Positions 33,480-50,700 of a stretch of 64,000 nt of DNA are shown one piece after another (position 1 is the stretch's first letter; every line of letters begins with the position of its first letter). The notes under the pieces are model-generated. The model was given only the letters and a program-made list of their open reading frames with translations. It was not told the origin of the DNA and did no database searches. Source of the stretch: Myxococcales bacterium (GTDB taxonomy: Bacteria > Myxococcota_A > Polyangia > Haliangiales > Haliangiaceae); contig CANKMW010000001.1 in the NCBI GenBank assembly GCA_947483555.1, positions 62,001 through 126,000 on the forward strand, in the 5' to 3' direction. Position numbers and translations under genes: made by a program.

Positions 33480-34525
33480 CCACGTCGGTGGTCGCGCCCG
33501 GCATCAACCTCGATGAGCTCGGCTGGGACCAGGCGTGGGCGGCGGCGCTGGCGGTGGCGCTGGCGACGAGCCCGGAGTTGCGCGGCCTGACCCCGGCGCG
33601 GGTCGCCATCGAGCACCGCGGCGCCGTCGAGGTCGTCGACGAACAGGGCGGGTTCTGGGCCGAGGCGACCGGCAAGATGTTCCGCGACGCGGGCGACAAG
33701 CGCGAGCTGCCGGTGGTCGGTGACTGGGTCGCGATCGCTGACGCCGACACCGCGCGCAGCACGGCGTCGCGCGCCCCGCTGCGCGCCATCTTGCCGCGCC
33801 GCTCGTGCCTGGTGCGCCGCGCGGCCGGCGAGCGCACCGAGCCGCAGCCGATCGCCGCCAACGTCGATGTCGCGTTCGTCGTCACCTCGGCCAACCAGGA
33901 TCTCAATCCGCGTCGCCTCGAGCGCTACCTGGCCACGGTCCGCGACGGTGGTGCGACCCCGGTCATCGTCGTCAACAAGGTCGACCTGGTCGCCGATCCG
34001 GCGTCGCTCAGCGCCGCCGCCATCGCGGTCGCCGACGGCGCGCCGGTGCTGTGCACCTCGGCCCTGGCCGGCTCCGGCCTCGACGCACTGCTCGGCTTCC
34101 TCGGCCGCGGCCGGACCGCCGTCGTGGTCGGCAGCTCCGGCGTCGGCAAGTCGACGATCATCGCCACGCTCATGGCGGGCCAGGTCGCGCTCGCCAGCCA
34201 GCCGAGCCGCGCCCACGACGACCGCGGCCGCCATGCCACCACCCGGCGCGAGCTGTACGTGCTCGCCGGCGGCGGCGTCCTCATCGACACGCCCGGCATG
34301 CGCGAGCTCCAGCTGTGGGTCGACGATGACGCCCTCGCGTTCGCCGACGTCGCGACCATCGCCGCCGGCTGCCGCTTCTCCGACTGCCGCCATCGCCAGG
34401 AGCCCGGTTGCGCGGTCCGCGCCGCGGTCGCCGCCGGCACGCTCGCGTCCGGTCGGCTGGTCGGCTTTCACAAGCTCGCGGCCGAGCGGGCCGCAGCCCT
34501 CGCCCGCCACCCGCGCCGCCGGTAA
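33476..34525 (+). CDS. rsgA: Small ribosomal subunit GTPase RsgA
   Basis: RsgA checks and matures the 30S subunit. This 349-aa protein starts at GTG with a 4-bp overlap with glpD. It has an N-terminal OB fold, then a circularly permuted GTPase: VNKVD (G4) comes before the P-loop GSSGVGKST and the G3 DTPGMREL. The C-terminal zinc site is GCRFSDCRHRQEPGC. It ends 3 bp before the converging ligA gene. Confidence 0.95.
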
Positions 34526-34528
34526 CGG

Positions 34529-37716
<3,188 letters not shown>

Positions 37717-37802
37717 GGGCGTCTAGCTGCGATTCTAGCCGGCGCTGAGTCGTAATCAATGGAAATCCGGTGGGTTCATGCGGCTCGCTGACGGCGATTG
37801 CC

Positions 37803-37831
37803 TTGACACTCCGGCTCAGGTGCCGTATCCG
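37803..37831 (+). promoter_or_regulatory. Sigma-70-like promoter for the zinc-uptake operon
   Basis: TTGACA at 37803-37808, a 17-bp spacer, and TATCCG at 37826-37831. The predicted transcription start is about 7 bp further, at the GTG at 37838, so the first mRNA may be leaderless. The -35 is exact and the -10 matches the consensus at 4 of 6 bases (TATnnn plus). Confidence 0.5.
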
Positions 37832-37837
37832 AGGGGT

Positions 37838-38260
37838 GTGCCTGTTGCAATCACGCTGCAACTGACTCCGGGTCGCGCGCTGCGCGCCGCTCGGATCATG
37901 GCAGCGGTGGTCGGGGTCCTGGCCCTGGCCCTGGGCTCGATCGGGGTCCACTACCACGTCGCCGCGGAAGCCCACGCCATCTGCGAGCACGGCGCCGAGG
38001 TCCACGTCACGCAGGTCGGCGACGCCCGGCCGCCGCCGCCGCCCGACGGGGCGCCCACGCTCGCCGCCCCCACCTGGTGGCAGGAGCACGGTGACCACCA
38101 CTGCGCAGCGGCCGCACAGATCGTCGTCGCCGAGCCCCAGCTCCTGACCGCGGTCGTGGCGATGGACCTCACGCGCGACGATCGCGTCCCGCCGATCGCG
38201 CAGGTCGCCTCGCCATCCCGCCTCTACCGGCTCGCGCCCAAGACCTCTCCGCCGGTGTGA
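37838..38260 (+). CDS. Small His-containing membrane-anchored protein, first in the zinc-uptake operon
   Basis: With the GTG at 37838 this is 140 aa; the ATG at 37778 is also open, but the promoter at 37803 favours the GTG. A hydrophobic segment (IMAAVVGVLALALGSIGV) is followed by HYHVAAEAHAICEHGAEVHV and WWQEHGDHHCAAAAQ, which look like metal-binding sites outside the membrane. I recognise no defined family, though DUF2946-like metal-linked proteins are similar in form. Its position upstream of ZnuA, ZnuC and ZnuB suggests a periplasmic zinc-handling role. Confidence 0.6.
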   Translation: MPVAITLQLTPGRALRAARIMAAVVGVLALALGSIGVHYHVAAEAHAICEHGAEVHVTQVGDARPPPPPDGAPTLAAPTWWQEHGDHHCAAAAQIVVAEPQLLTAVVAMDLTRDDRVPPIAQVASPSRLYRLAPKTSPPV

Positions 38261-38335
38261 TCGCTGCGGCCCGACGGCCGCCTCGCCGATCCACCAACCT
38301 GCCGCCCATCCGGGCGGCCGATCCGGAGACTGATC

Positions 38336-39571
38336 TTGCCAGTTCGTTCACACAGCCTCGCGTGGGCCGCGATCGCCATCTCGGCGTTCGCGGCGCCAGC
38401 CACCGCACAACCGGCCACCGAGACCGAAACCGAAACCGACGCCGAGCTCGCGGCCGCCCTCGCGTCCGACCTCGCCACCGCGACCGCCACCACCGCACCG
38501 GCGGCGCCGCAGTCCGGGCTCGCCGCCGCCGCGGGCTCGATCATGAACCCGGACCTGGCGCTCATCCTCGACATCGCCGGCGCCTGGTTCAGCGCCGCCG
38601 ACCACCTGCAGACCGGCGGCCACGATCCCACCCGCACCGGCTTCACCCTGCAACAGGTCGAGCTCGCGGCCGGCAAGGCGGTCGATCCGTACTTCCGCTT
38701 CGATGCCAACCTGGTGTTCACACCCGAAGGCGTCGAGGTCGAGGAGGCGTACGCCACCACGCTGGCGCTGCCGGCGAACCTCCAGGTCCGCGCCGGCGAG
38801 CTCTTCACGCGCTTCGGCCGCATCAACTCGATCCATCCCCACGCGTGGGCCTTCGTCGATCAACCGTTCGCGATCGGGCGCGCCTTCGGCCCCGACGGCT
38901 ACCACGGGCCCGGGGTCGAGGTGTCGTACCTGACGCCGTTGCCGTGGTTCGTCGAGGTGATCGCGTCGGCCACCGACGCCCACGGCGAGGAGACCGCGCG
39001 CAGCTTCCTCGGCGACTCCGAGCAGCCGATCGACACGCCGCGCGACGTGCTCGGCACGGCCGCGGTCAAGCAGTTCTTCGAGCTCGGCCCCGACTGGTCA
39101 CTGCTCACCGGCGTCTCGTTGGCCAGCGGTCCCAACGCGACCGGTCCCGGCAAGCGCAGCAACATCGTCGGCGGCGACCTGTACCTGAAGTGGCGCCCGA
39201 TCTCTCACGCCAGGGATCGCATGCTCGTGGTGCAGACCGAGTGGCTGCATCGCCGCCGCCAGGTGCCGGGCCGCGTGCTGGTCGACACGTCAGGGTACGC
39301 CTATGTCGTCGGCCACGTCGCCCGGCGGTGGGCCGTCGGCGGGCGCTGGGAGTACGGCACCGCCGCCGACGACGCCGGCGGCGACGACCTCGACCCCGAG
39401 TGGATCGAGGCGCGGCAACGCCTCAGCAGCAACCTCACGTTCTATCCGACCGAGTTCTCGCGGCTCCGGCTGCAGGGTTCGGTCGATCGCCCGGGCTGGC
39501 GCGACCCGATCTGGGCCGGCTTCCTCGCGCTCGAAGTCTCGGCCGGCGCCCACGGCGCTCACACGTTCTAG
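38336..39571 (+). CDS. Outer-membrane beta-barrel protein of the zinc operon
   Basis: This 411-aa protein starts at TTG with GGAG 7 bases before. It has a cleavable signal ending in AAPATAQ, then a short TETETETDAE repeat, then alternating beta-strand residues of a porin-like barrel (RVRAGELFTRFGRINSIHPH-like, GYHGPGVEVSYLTPLPWFVEVIAS, GGDLYLKWRPIS, NLTFYPTEFSRLRLQGSVDRP). It ends with LALEVSAGAHGAHTF. It lies between the small His-containing gene and znuA, so it probably helps metal ions or metallophores cross the outer membrane. That role is inferred from position. Confidence 0.7.
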   Translation: MPVRSHSLAWAAIAISAFAAPATAQPATETETETDAELAAALASDLATATATTAPAAPQSGLAAAAGSIMNPDLALILDIAGAWFSAADHLQTGGHDPTRTGFTLQQVELAAGKAVDPYFRFDANLVFTPEGVEVEEAYATTLALPANLQVRAGELFTRFGRINSIHPHAWAFVDQPFAIGRAFGPDGYHGPGVEVSYLTPLPWFVEVIASATDAHGEETARSFLGDSEQPIDTPRDVLGTAAVKQFFELGPDWSLLTGVSLASGPNATGPGKRSNIVGGDLYLKWRPISHARDRMLVVQTEWLHRRRQVPGRVLVDTSGYAYVVGHVARRWAVGGRWEYGTAADDAGGDDLDPEWIEARQRLSSNLTFYPTEFSRLRLQGSVDRPGWRDPIWAGFLALEVSAGAHGAHTF

Positions 39572-39580
39572 GAGCCCACG

Positions 39581-40501
39581 ATGCACGACCTCACCCGCCT
39601 CGCCCTCGCTGCCTCGCTCGTCGCGGTGACCCTGCTGACCGGCGTCGGACCCGCCGCCGGCGACGTCAAGATCGTCGCGACCGTCCCCAGCCTGGCGGCG
39701 ATCGCCAAGGAGATCGGCGGCGCCAAGGTCTCGGTCACGGCGATGTCGCTGTCGACCCAGGACCCGCATTTCGTCGACGCCAAGCCGAGCCTGGTCCTCA
39801 AGCTCAACAAGGCCGATGTGCTACTCGCCGTCGGCGTCGGCCTCGAGGTCGGCTGGCTGCCCGCGCTCCAGACCCAGGCCCGCAACGCGCGCATCCTGTC
39901 GTCGGGTACCGGCTACCTCGAGTGTGCGTCGCACGTGAAGCTGCTCGAGGTCCCCGCCGCCGCCGTCGATCGCTCGCAGGGCGACGTCCACCCCGGCGGC
40001 AACCCGCACTTCCTGTTCGATCCGCGGGCGGCCGCCGACTGCGCGCGCGCCATCGCCGCGCACCTCGCCACGCTCGACGGGTCGAACCAGCGCGTGTACC
40101 AGGCGAATCTCGAGCACTTCCTCGCCAAGCTGGCGGCGGCCCGCGCGCGCTGGGAGAAGCAACTCGCCTCGTCTCGCGGCGCTCCGGTCATCAGCTACCA
40201 CCGGTCGCTCTCGTATCTCGTCGCCTGGCTCGGGCTGGTCGAGATCGCCACGCTCGAGCCCAAGCCCGGCATCCCGCCGACCGCGCGCCACGTCGCCGGG
40301 GTGATCAAGCTCGGCAAGCAGCGCGGCGCCAAGGTCGTCCTGCAGGAGGCCTTCTACCCCGACAAGACGTGCACGCTGGTGGCGAAGAAGCTCGGCGCCG
40401 CGGTGGTCCGCATCCCCGGTGGCGCCGACATCGCGAAGGCCCAGAGCTACATCGCCCACATGGACGAGGTGGTGACGCGGCTCGCCGAGGCGCTGAGGTG
40501 A
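39581..40501 (+). CDS. znuA: Zinc ABC transporter substrate-binding protein (ZnuA-like)
   Basis: This 306-aa periplasmic protein has a signal peptide of ~25 aa. The TroA-fold metal ligands are visible: His63 (STQDPHFVD), His137/His143 (GDVHPGGNPHF) and His207 (ISYHRSLSYL), with an acidic residue near 256 (VLQEAFYPD). It lacks the His-rich loop of some ZnuA proteins. Mn(II)/Fe(II) transport cannot be excluded, but the His-rich tail of the partner ATPase favours zinc. It overlaps the ATPase gene by 4 bp (GTGA). Confidence 0.85.
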   Translation: MHDLTRLALAASLVAVTLLTGVGPAAGDVKIVATVPSLAAIAKEIGGAKVSVTAMSLSTQDPHFVDAKPSLVLKLNKADVLLAVGVGLEVGWLPALQTQARNARILSSGTGYLECASHVKLLEVPAAAVDRSQGDVHPGGNPHFLFDPRAAADCARAIAAHLATLDGSNQRVYQANLEHFLAKLAAARARWEKQLASSRGAPVISYHRSLSYLVAWLGLVEIATLEPKPGIPPTARHVAGVIKLGKQRGAKVVLQEAFYPDKTCTLVAKKLGAAVVRIPGGADIAKAQSYIAHMDEVVTRLAEALR

Positions 40502-41299
40502 CCGCTGACCGGATCGCGCTGCGGACCCGCGGCCTGGTCGTCGGTCACCGCGGTCGGGCGCTGCTGCCAGCGCTCGACCTCGAGCTGGCCCGCGGCCACC
40601 TGCTGCTGGTGCTGGGCCGCAACGGCTCGGGCAAGACCACGCTGGTGCGCACGCTGCTGGGGCTGATCTCGCCGGTGGCGGGCAAAGTCGAGTGGGCCAG
40701 CGGCGCGCGCCGCGCCTACGTAGCCCAGGCCGGAGCGCTCGACGTCACCGTGCCGGTCCGCGCCCGGGACGTCGTCGCCTGGGGCGGATTGCGGGGCTGG
40801 GATTTCGCGCGGCCGTGGCGGCGCACGCCGAGCGCGACGATCAGCGACAGCCTCGCCGCGCTCTCGGTCGCCGACCTCGCGCGCCGCCCGCTGCGCGAGC
40901 TGTCGGGTGGCCAGGTCCAGCGGGTCCTGTTCGCGCGCGTCCTGGCCAGCACCGCCGACGTCGCCGTGCTCGACGAACCGACCGCGTCGATGGACGCCGC
41001 TGGCGAACGCGCCGTGTATGCCACCCTGTCGCGGCTCGCCCACCAGCGCGGCTTCGCGATCGTGGTCGTCACCCACGCCGTGACCGCCGCGCTCGGCAAC
41101 TGCGACCAGATCCTGCTGCTCGACCCCGATGGCAGCGTCGACAGCGACGCGGCACCGCCGGCGGTACCCGAGGTGGTCTACGGCCCCGCGCACCAGGTCA
41201 CGCACAGCGCCGCGTACCGGCGCTTGTTCAGCCCCGATGGCTCCGCGGTGTGCGCCACCGACCACGACCACGGCCACGACCACGACCACGGACACGGCC

Positions 41300-41307
<8 letters not shown>
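40498..41307 (+). CDS. znuC: Zinc ABC transporter ATP-binding protein (ZnuC-like) with His-rich tail
   Basis: This 269-aa ATPase starts at GTG. It has Walker A LGRNGSGKTT, signature LSGGQVQRVLFARVLAS, Walker B VAVLDEPTAS and the switch His (VVVTHAV). The C-terminus has 10 His and several Asp in an 18-residue end (DHDHGHDHDHGHGHE), which should bind zinc and may sense cytoplasmic levels. The downstream permease gene overlaps by 8 bp. Confidence 0.88.
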
Positions 41308-44029
<2,722 letters not shown>

Positions 44030-44103
44030 ATGGTCGGATCGGCGTGCTCGGTCGGCGGACCATAACGCACGCACTCCCGAATGCAACGCTCGGATCGGCG
44101 GAT

Positions 44104-45807
44104 TCAGTTGATGGTGTAGTTCAACGTATACGCGCTGCTGGCGCCGTTGTAGCCATCGACGATCAACCAGAACAGGCCCGGCCCGACCGCGCTGCCGGCC
44201 GTGAATCCCGACAGCCGGATCGGCGAGGCGGTCCCGCAGGTCGTGGTCGAGTCGTCGTTGCAGATCAGGTCGGTCGCCGAGGGCGCCTTCTCCATGTAGA
44301 GCACCGTGTCCCAGCTCGTGGCGGTGGCACAGGTGTTGGCGGCCACCGTGCGCGTGACCGCCGGGCACGCGGTGAAGTAGTAGCCGACGTCGGGTCCGGT
44401 CGCGAGCGTGGTGCAGGTCGCGGTGCTGACGTTGGTGCCGCCGACCGTCGTGCCGTTGACCGTGGCGGTGCCGGGCGCAGCGATCGCCGTGCCGATGCGG
44501 CCGCCGCGCGTGAACGTCAGCGTCGTCGCACCCGCGGTCTGCAAGCTCGAAAACTGATCGACGATCAGGCAGTACTGGCCGGCCGCGAGCTGCAGTGCGC
44601 CCTGGCTCTGGGTGCCGCTGCACTGGTCGTCGTAGCAGACCTGGTGGGCGCCGAGCGCGGTGCAGGCGCCGGCGAAGACGCGGACCACGCTGTCGTAGTT
44701 CGAGCCGAACGTCTCGATGTAGACCACCTCGGCGGCCGGCAACGTGAACGTGTAGTAGACGTCGCGACCGCCGGTCGAGCCGCAGAACGACGCCGCGTAG
44801 TCGTGGTCGTTACGTGCCGCGCCGAGGTCGACCGTGAACGTGCCACCAGCGCTGATGTTGATCGCGCCGGCCGGTCCATCGTTGGTCGGGCACGCGGCGT
44901 CGGCGCCGCTGCAGTCCTGATCGATGCCGTCGCCGCAAGTCTCGGCGCTCGGCGTGCCCTGGGTGACGTTGCAGACCACGCCGGTCCCCGGACCGTTGCA
45001 GACGTAGGTGCCGCTGCGCAGGCAGGCGCCGATTCCGACCGCGCAGGCGCCGCCGACCGCGAAGCCGTCGTCGATGCCGTTACGGCAGTCGTCGTCGAGG
45101 CCGTTGCACAGCTCCACCGTGCTCGCGGTCAGGTCGTTGCAGGTCGTGCCGCCCCCGCCGACCGCGCAGACGAACACGCCTTCGAAGCACGAGTCGCTGT
45201 CACCGCCGTCGCACATCATGGTCAGGTTCGGAAAATCTTCGTCGGTGGCGCCGTCGCAGTCGTCGTTCAGCCCGTTGCACAGCTCGACCGAGTTGCCGGT
45301 CGTGTCGCTGCACGTGGTCCCGCCGCCGGCGGCGGCGCAGATCACCACGCCCTCGTCGCAGCTGTCGGCGTCGCCGCCGTCGCACATCGCGCCGAGGCCG
45401 AAGCCCTCGTCGGTGGCGCCGTCGCAGTCGTCGTTGATGCCGTTGCAGGTCTCGGCGCCGCCGGTGCCGGCGGTGGCGTCGCAGCGGACGCCGCTGCCCG
45501 CGGTGTCGCACACGAACACGCCGCTGGCGATACATGCGCCGCTGCCGACCATGCAGGTCGTCCCCAGCGTCGCGAAGTCCTCGTCGACGCGCAGGTCGCA
45601 GTCGTCGTCGGCGCCGTTGCAGGTCTCGGCCAGCGGCGCGCAGGCATCGACGCCGTCGATCGCCGCGTCAAACGGTGCGTCGACCTCGGCGTCGGTCTCG
45701 GTGGCGTCGATCGGCGTCGCCAGCTCCGAGCTGGCACACGCGACCAGCGCGGACAGCGCCAGCGCCAGCGCCAGCGCCAGCGCCAGCAGGAACGTTTCGC
45801 GGACCAT
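44104..45807 (-). CDS. MopE-like metal-binding-motif lipoprotein
   Basis: This 567-aa protein starts at the ATG at 45807. The signal MVRETFLLALALALALALSALVAC is encoded partly by a GCGCTG-type hexamer repeat and ends in lipobox LVAC. The first ~300 residues hold four copies of the motif E(T/L)CNGxxDDC(D/R)...DE/DD, plus a degenerate fifth ETCGDGIDQDCSG, the Asp-rich putative metal-binding motif of MopE. The C-terminal half has Ig-like strands (DVYYTFTLPAAEVVYIETFG, YCLIVDQFSS). Many myxobacterial surface proteins are like this; function is unknown. It precedes thiC on the same strand and diverges from nadA. Confidence 0.8.
   Translation of the reverse strand: MVRETFLLALALALALALSALVACASSELATPIDATETDAEVDAPFDAAIDGVDACAPLAETCNGADDDCDLRVDEDFATLGTTCMVGSGACIASGVFVCDTAGSGVRCDATAGTGGAETCNGINDDCDGATDEGFGLGAMCDGGDADSCDEGVVICAAAGGGTTCSDTTGNSVELCNGLNDDCDGATDEDFPNLTMMCDGGDSDSCFEGVFVCAVGGGGTTCNDLTASTVELCNGLDDDCRNGIDDGFAVGGACAVGIGACLRSGTYVCNGPGTGVVCNVTQGTPSAETCGDGIDQDCSGADAACPTNDGPAGAINISAGGTFTVDLGAARNDHDYAASFCGSTGGRDVYYTFTLPAAEVVYIETFGSNYDSVVRVFAGACTALGAHQVCYDDQCSGTQSQGALQLAAGQYCLIVDQFSSLQTAGATTLTFTRGGRIGTAIAAPGTATVNGTTVGGTNVSTATCTTLATGPDVGYYFTACPAVTRTVAANTCATATSWDTVLYMEKAPSATDLICNDDSTTTCGTASPIRLSGFTAGSAVGPGLFWLIVDGYNGASSAYTLNYTIN
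45755..45787. repeat. Hexamer repeat within a signal-peptide coding region
   Basis: About 5.5 copies of AGCGCC encode the alternating Ala-Leu core of the MopE-like signal peptide. Changes of copy number would alter hydrophobic length in steps of two residues without changing frame. Confidence 0.85.
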
Positions 45808-45935
45808 TCGGGCCACCTTACACGCGCGGCTGCACCGGATCATCCGGATTCGACGACGGCAGGCAGACACCCGGCGTGGTACGAAACCGGTAGGATCTTC
45901 ATCACATCGGCATCTCTTTCGACGAGGGTCACACG

Positions 45936-46933
<998 letters not shown>

Positions 46934-46937
<4 letters not shown>

Positions 46938-47755
46938 CCCCGCCCGCGCGATCGGCGCTGGCGTGCCTGGTCGCGGCGGCATGCTCGGGCAAGGGTGGCG
47001 CGCCGCCCGGGCGCGGCACGGCGGCCCCGGTCGCCGACGCCGCCGCCCCGACGGCCACGAACGTCCGGGTTCCGGACGAGTCGCGCCAGCTCGTCACCGC
47101 GGTGGTCGCCGGGTGGGACCACACCGCCGCCGAGCTGCGACTGTGGGACCGCGCCGCCGCCGGCGCGCCCTGGCAAGCGGTCGGACCGCCGTGGCCGGCG
47201 ACCGTCGGCCGCACCGGGCTGGCCTGGGGCCGCGGCCTGCACGGCGCCGGCGCGCCGGTCGGTCGCACCGGCCCGGTGAAACGCGAAGGCGATGGCAAGA
47301 GCCCGGCTGGCCTGTTCGCGATCGGGCCGGCATTCGGTTACGCCCCGGTGCCGCCCGCGGGGGCGACCCTGCCGTACACCGTGGTCGACCCGGGCTGGCG
47401 CTGCGTCGACGATCCGGGCTCGGCGTTCTACAACCGGATCCTCGACGAGCGCACGGTCACACCCGACTGGACGTCGGCCGAGGCCATGCGTCGCGACGAT
47501 CGGCTGTACACGTGGGTCGTCGAGCTAGGTCACAATGCGGCGGCGACCCCGGGCGGCGGCAGCTGCATCTTCCTCCACGTCTGGGGCGGCGCCGATGATA
47601 CGACCGTCGGCTGCACCGCGATGGACGAGGGGCGCCTCGCGGCGCTCATCGCCGCGCTCGATCCGACCGCCCAGCCGGTGTTCGCGCTGCTGACCAGCGC
47701 CGAATACGCCGCGCTCGCGACCGCCTGGCGGCTGCCACCACGGGCTCCACTCTGA
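46934..47755 (+). CDS. L,D-transpeptidase-like lipoprotein, probable CTG start
   Basis: The body fits the L,D-transpeptidase (YkuD-like) fold: AIGPAFGY, then [20 protein letters not shown] with the catalytic His and Cys in the order HxxxG...GC. It would cross-link peptidoglycan or attach proteins in the periplasm. No ATG or GTG lies in frame before the signal-like N-terminus ([12 protein letters not shown]). The only candidate start is CTG at 46934, which overlaps the nadA stop (CTGA) and follows GGAG by 8 bases, as other genes here start at NTGA. The lipobox is imperfect (AAAC). Confidence 0.68.
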
Positions 47756-47770
47756 TAGCGTGCATGCGCA

Positions 47771-50700
47771 ATGCAAGCTGAAGTCGTCCGGCGAGTCCTG
47801 TTGCTGGCTCATCAAGCCCTCAAGGAGACGCACCGTGACCGGGTCGAAGCCTACATCCGCGCCTACTGCCGGGCGATCCCGCCCGAGGTGCTCAAGGAGG
47901 TCGAGCCGCGGGTCCTGCTGGCGTTCGTCATGGAGCGGTTCGCGTTCCTCGAGGAGGACTTCGGTCGCACCGTCAAGGTCGCGATCCGCGATCCCGGGAC
48001 GACCCTGCTGACCGACGAGACGGCGACCACGGCGATCGAGACCCGGCTCCCGGATTGCGCGTTCGTGATCCGCACCATCAAGTCGTTCCTGCGCCAGCAG
48101 GGGCTCCAGCTCCATTTCGTGCTGCATCCGATCCACGGCGTCGTCCATGACCACGGCCAGATCACCGGCATCGACGCGGCGCGCGGCACCAAGTACTCGC
48201 AGGTCTACCTCCAGGTCTCCGCGATCCCTGCCGACAAGCGCGAGGCGCTGCGGCTCGATCTCCAGCATCGACTCGAGCTCACCCTGCTCGTCAACCGAGA
48301 TCGCCGCGAGATGATGGCGCGGCTGAACGAGGCGCGCGCCTCGCTGTGCACGCTGTCCGGTCAGGATCCGAACCGACCCAGCCCCCGCGACTCGCAGTCG
48401 ATCCCGCTGACCATCGTCCAGCGCGACGAGTCCGGCGAGCCGCGGACCCAGCGTGAGACCGACGCCGGCGAAGCCGTCGAGCTGATCGACTGGCTCAAGG
48501 ACGACAACTTCATCCTCATCGGCTACGCCTGGTTCCCCTACGGCACCGAGAAGCAGCCCGAGCGCGGCCTGGGGTTGTTCGCCGCCCCGGAGCGCCAGGC
48601 CCTCGAGGACGTGATCGGCGAGATCGTCGGCACCCGCCGCACGCGCGACGAGATCTACTCGTACTACCGCACCGACTTCATCACCGTCGTGCGCTCGGTG
48701 ACCCAGGTCCGCTACTTCGGCGTCGCCGAGCTCGACGGCGCTGGCCAGGCGATCGGCGAGCACGTGTTCATCGGGCTCATGTCGACCAAGGCGCTCAAGC
48801 AAGCCAACCGTCGCGTGCCGGTGGTGGGCAAACGGATCAAACAGGTGATGGCGCGCCTCGAGGATCCGCCGGGCAGCTACGCGTACACCAAGAGCGTCGC
48901 GATCCTCGACTCCATCCCCGTCGAGGACTTGTTCTACTGGAGCATCGACGAGATCCTGGACGTCGCCAACCAGTTCCGGCTCGCCGAGTCCCGGGACCGG
49001 GCCCGCGTGTTCGTGTGGCGGCGGCTCGGTGGTCGCCGGATCACGATCGTCTGTGTGGTGCCGCGGATGCAGTTCTCCGAGGCGCTGCGCGCGATGCTGT
49101 CACAGGAGATCCGCACCTTCCTCGCGGTGCCCCACCTCCGCGATTACCGCCAGGAGACGGACGACGAGTCGCCGATCCGCCTGCATTTCACGGTCGGCAA
49201 GTACCGCTCGAACGTGAAGGACGTCGACCTCGAGACCTTGGCCGCCATGCTCGACCACCTGCTCGAGAGCTGGGCTGATCAGCTGCGCGCCCTGCTGTTC
49301 AGGCGCTTTCGCGGCAGCTCCGACTCGGCGACCAGGTCGCGGGTGGCGATCTACCTCAACACCACCGCCTCGGCGCACGAGATCTGGTCGCGCTACGGCT
49401 CGCGCTTCCCGGAGTCGTACCAGCGCGCGCTGTCGCCCGAGATCGCCATGCTCGACATCGGGTTGATGGAGAAGCTCGCCGACCGCGTCGGCCTCGAGGT
49501 CGCGCTGGTGGTGCTCGGCACCGGCGTGGCCCGCCACACCTCGTTGCGGATCGTGTCCGGCCAGGAGTTGCTCCTCAACGACGTCGTGCCGACGCTGCAT
49601 CGGATGTCGCTGCGCACCACCAGCCGTCTCGCCGGGCGACTCGAGGGCAGCGGGCCCGACGTCTACATCACGGCCTTCGAGGTCAGGGGCGCGGACGGCG
49701 GTCAGATCGAGGACCCGCTCACGCTCGAGCGGCTGGCCGCGATCCTGCAGCGCGTGCTCGACGGCCAGCTGCTCGACGACCGGCTGCTCGGCCTCGGCTA
49801 TCTCGCCGGCCTCGACTGGCGGCAGATCGATCTCCTCATCACCTATCGCAACTACTTCGTGCAGGTGTTCCAGGGCTTCGGCACGCACTCCGTCAACGAC
49901 GCCCTGCTCAAGCACCCGGCATGCGCGTCGCTGCTCGTCGAGTACTTCGAGACCAAGTTCCGGACCGATCGCCCGGAGACCGCCAGCGTGCGGACCGAGC
50001 AGCTGTTGCCGCCCCTCGCCCATCGGTACGACGAGCTGCTCCACGACGTCCCGGCGATCCAGGAAGACCTGATCCTGCGCTACTTCATCGATCTCTTCGA
50101 AGCGACCCGGCGCACGAACTACTACCGACCGGGTCGCGGCGACACGATCTCGATCAAGATCGAGTCGAGCCTCATCGAGCACATGCCACGACCGTGCCCG
50201 CTCTACGAGATCTACGTGCACGCGCCCGGTGTCGAGGGCATCCACCTGCGCGGCGGCAAGGTCGCGCGCGGCGGCATCCGCCACAGCGATCGCGCCGATG
50301 ACTTCCGCACCGAGGTGCTCGGGCTGCAGCGCACCCAGACGCTCAAGAACACGGTGATCGTACCGACCGGCTCGAAGGGCGGGTTCGTGACCCGCAAGCT
50401 CGGCGCGACGCGCGACGAAGCCCGCCAGCAATACGAGGTGTTCATCGCCGGCCTGCTCGATGTCACCGACACCTACCAGGGCGCCGCGATCGTCGCGCCG
50501 CCGGGCGTGTTGCGGCACGACGACGACGATCCGTACCTGGTCGTGGCCGCCGACAAGGGCACCGCCCACCTCAGCGACACCGCGAACGGGATCTCGCTGC
50601 GCTACGGGTTCTGGCTCGACGATGCGTTCGCATCGGGCGGCTCGGCGGGCTACGACCACAAGGTCATGGGCATCACGTCGCGCGGCGGCTGGACCAACGT

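Noticed and set aside
38257-40497. Long upstream extension of the znuC frame
   Set aside because: It overlaps the barrel and znuA genes in another frame and is Arg-rich; the GTG at 40498 with the GTGA overlap is the better start.
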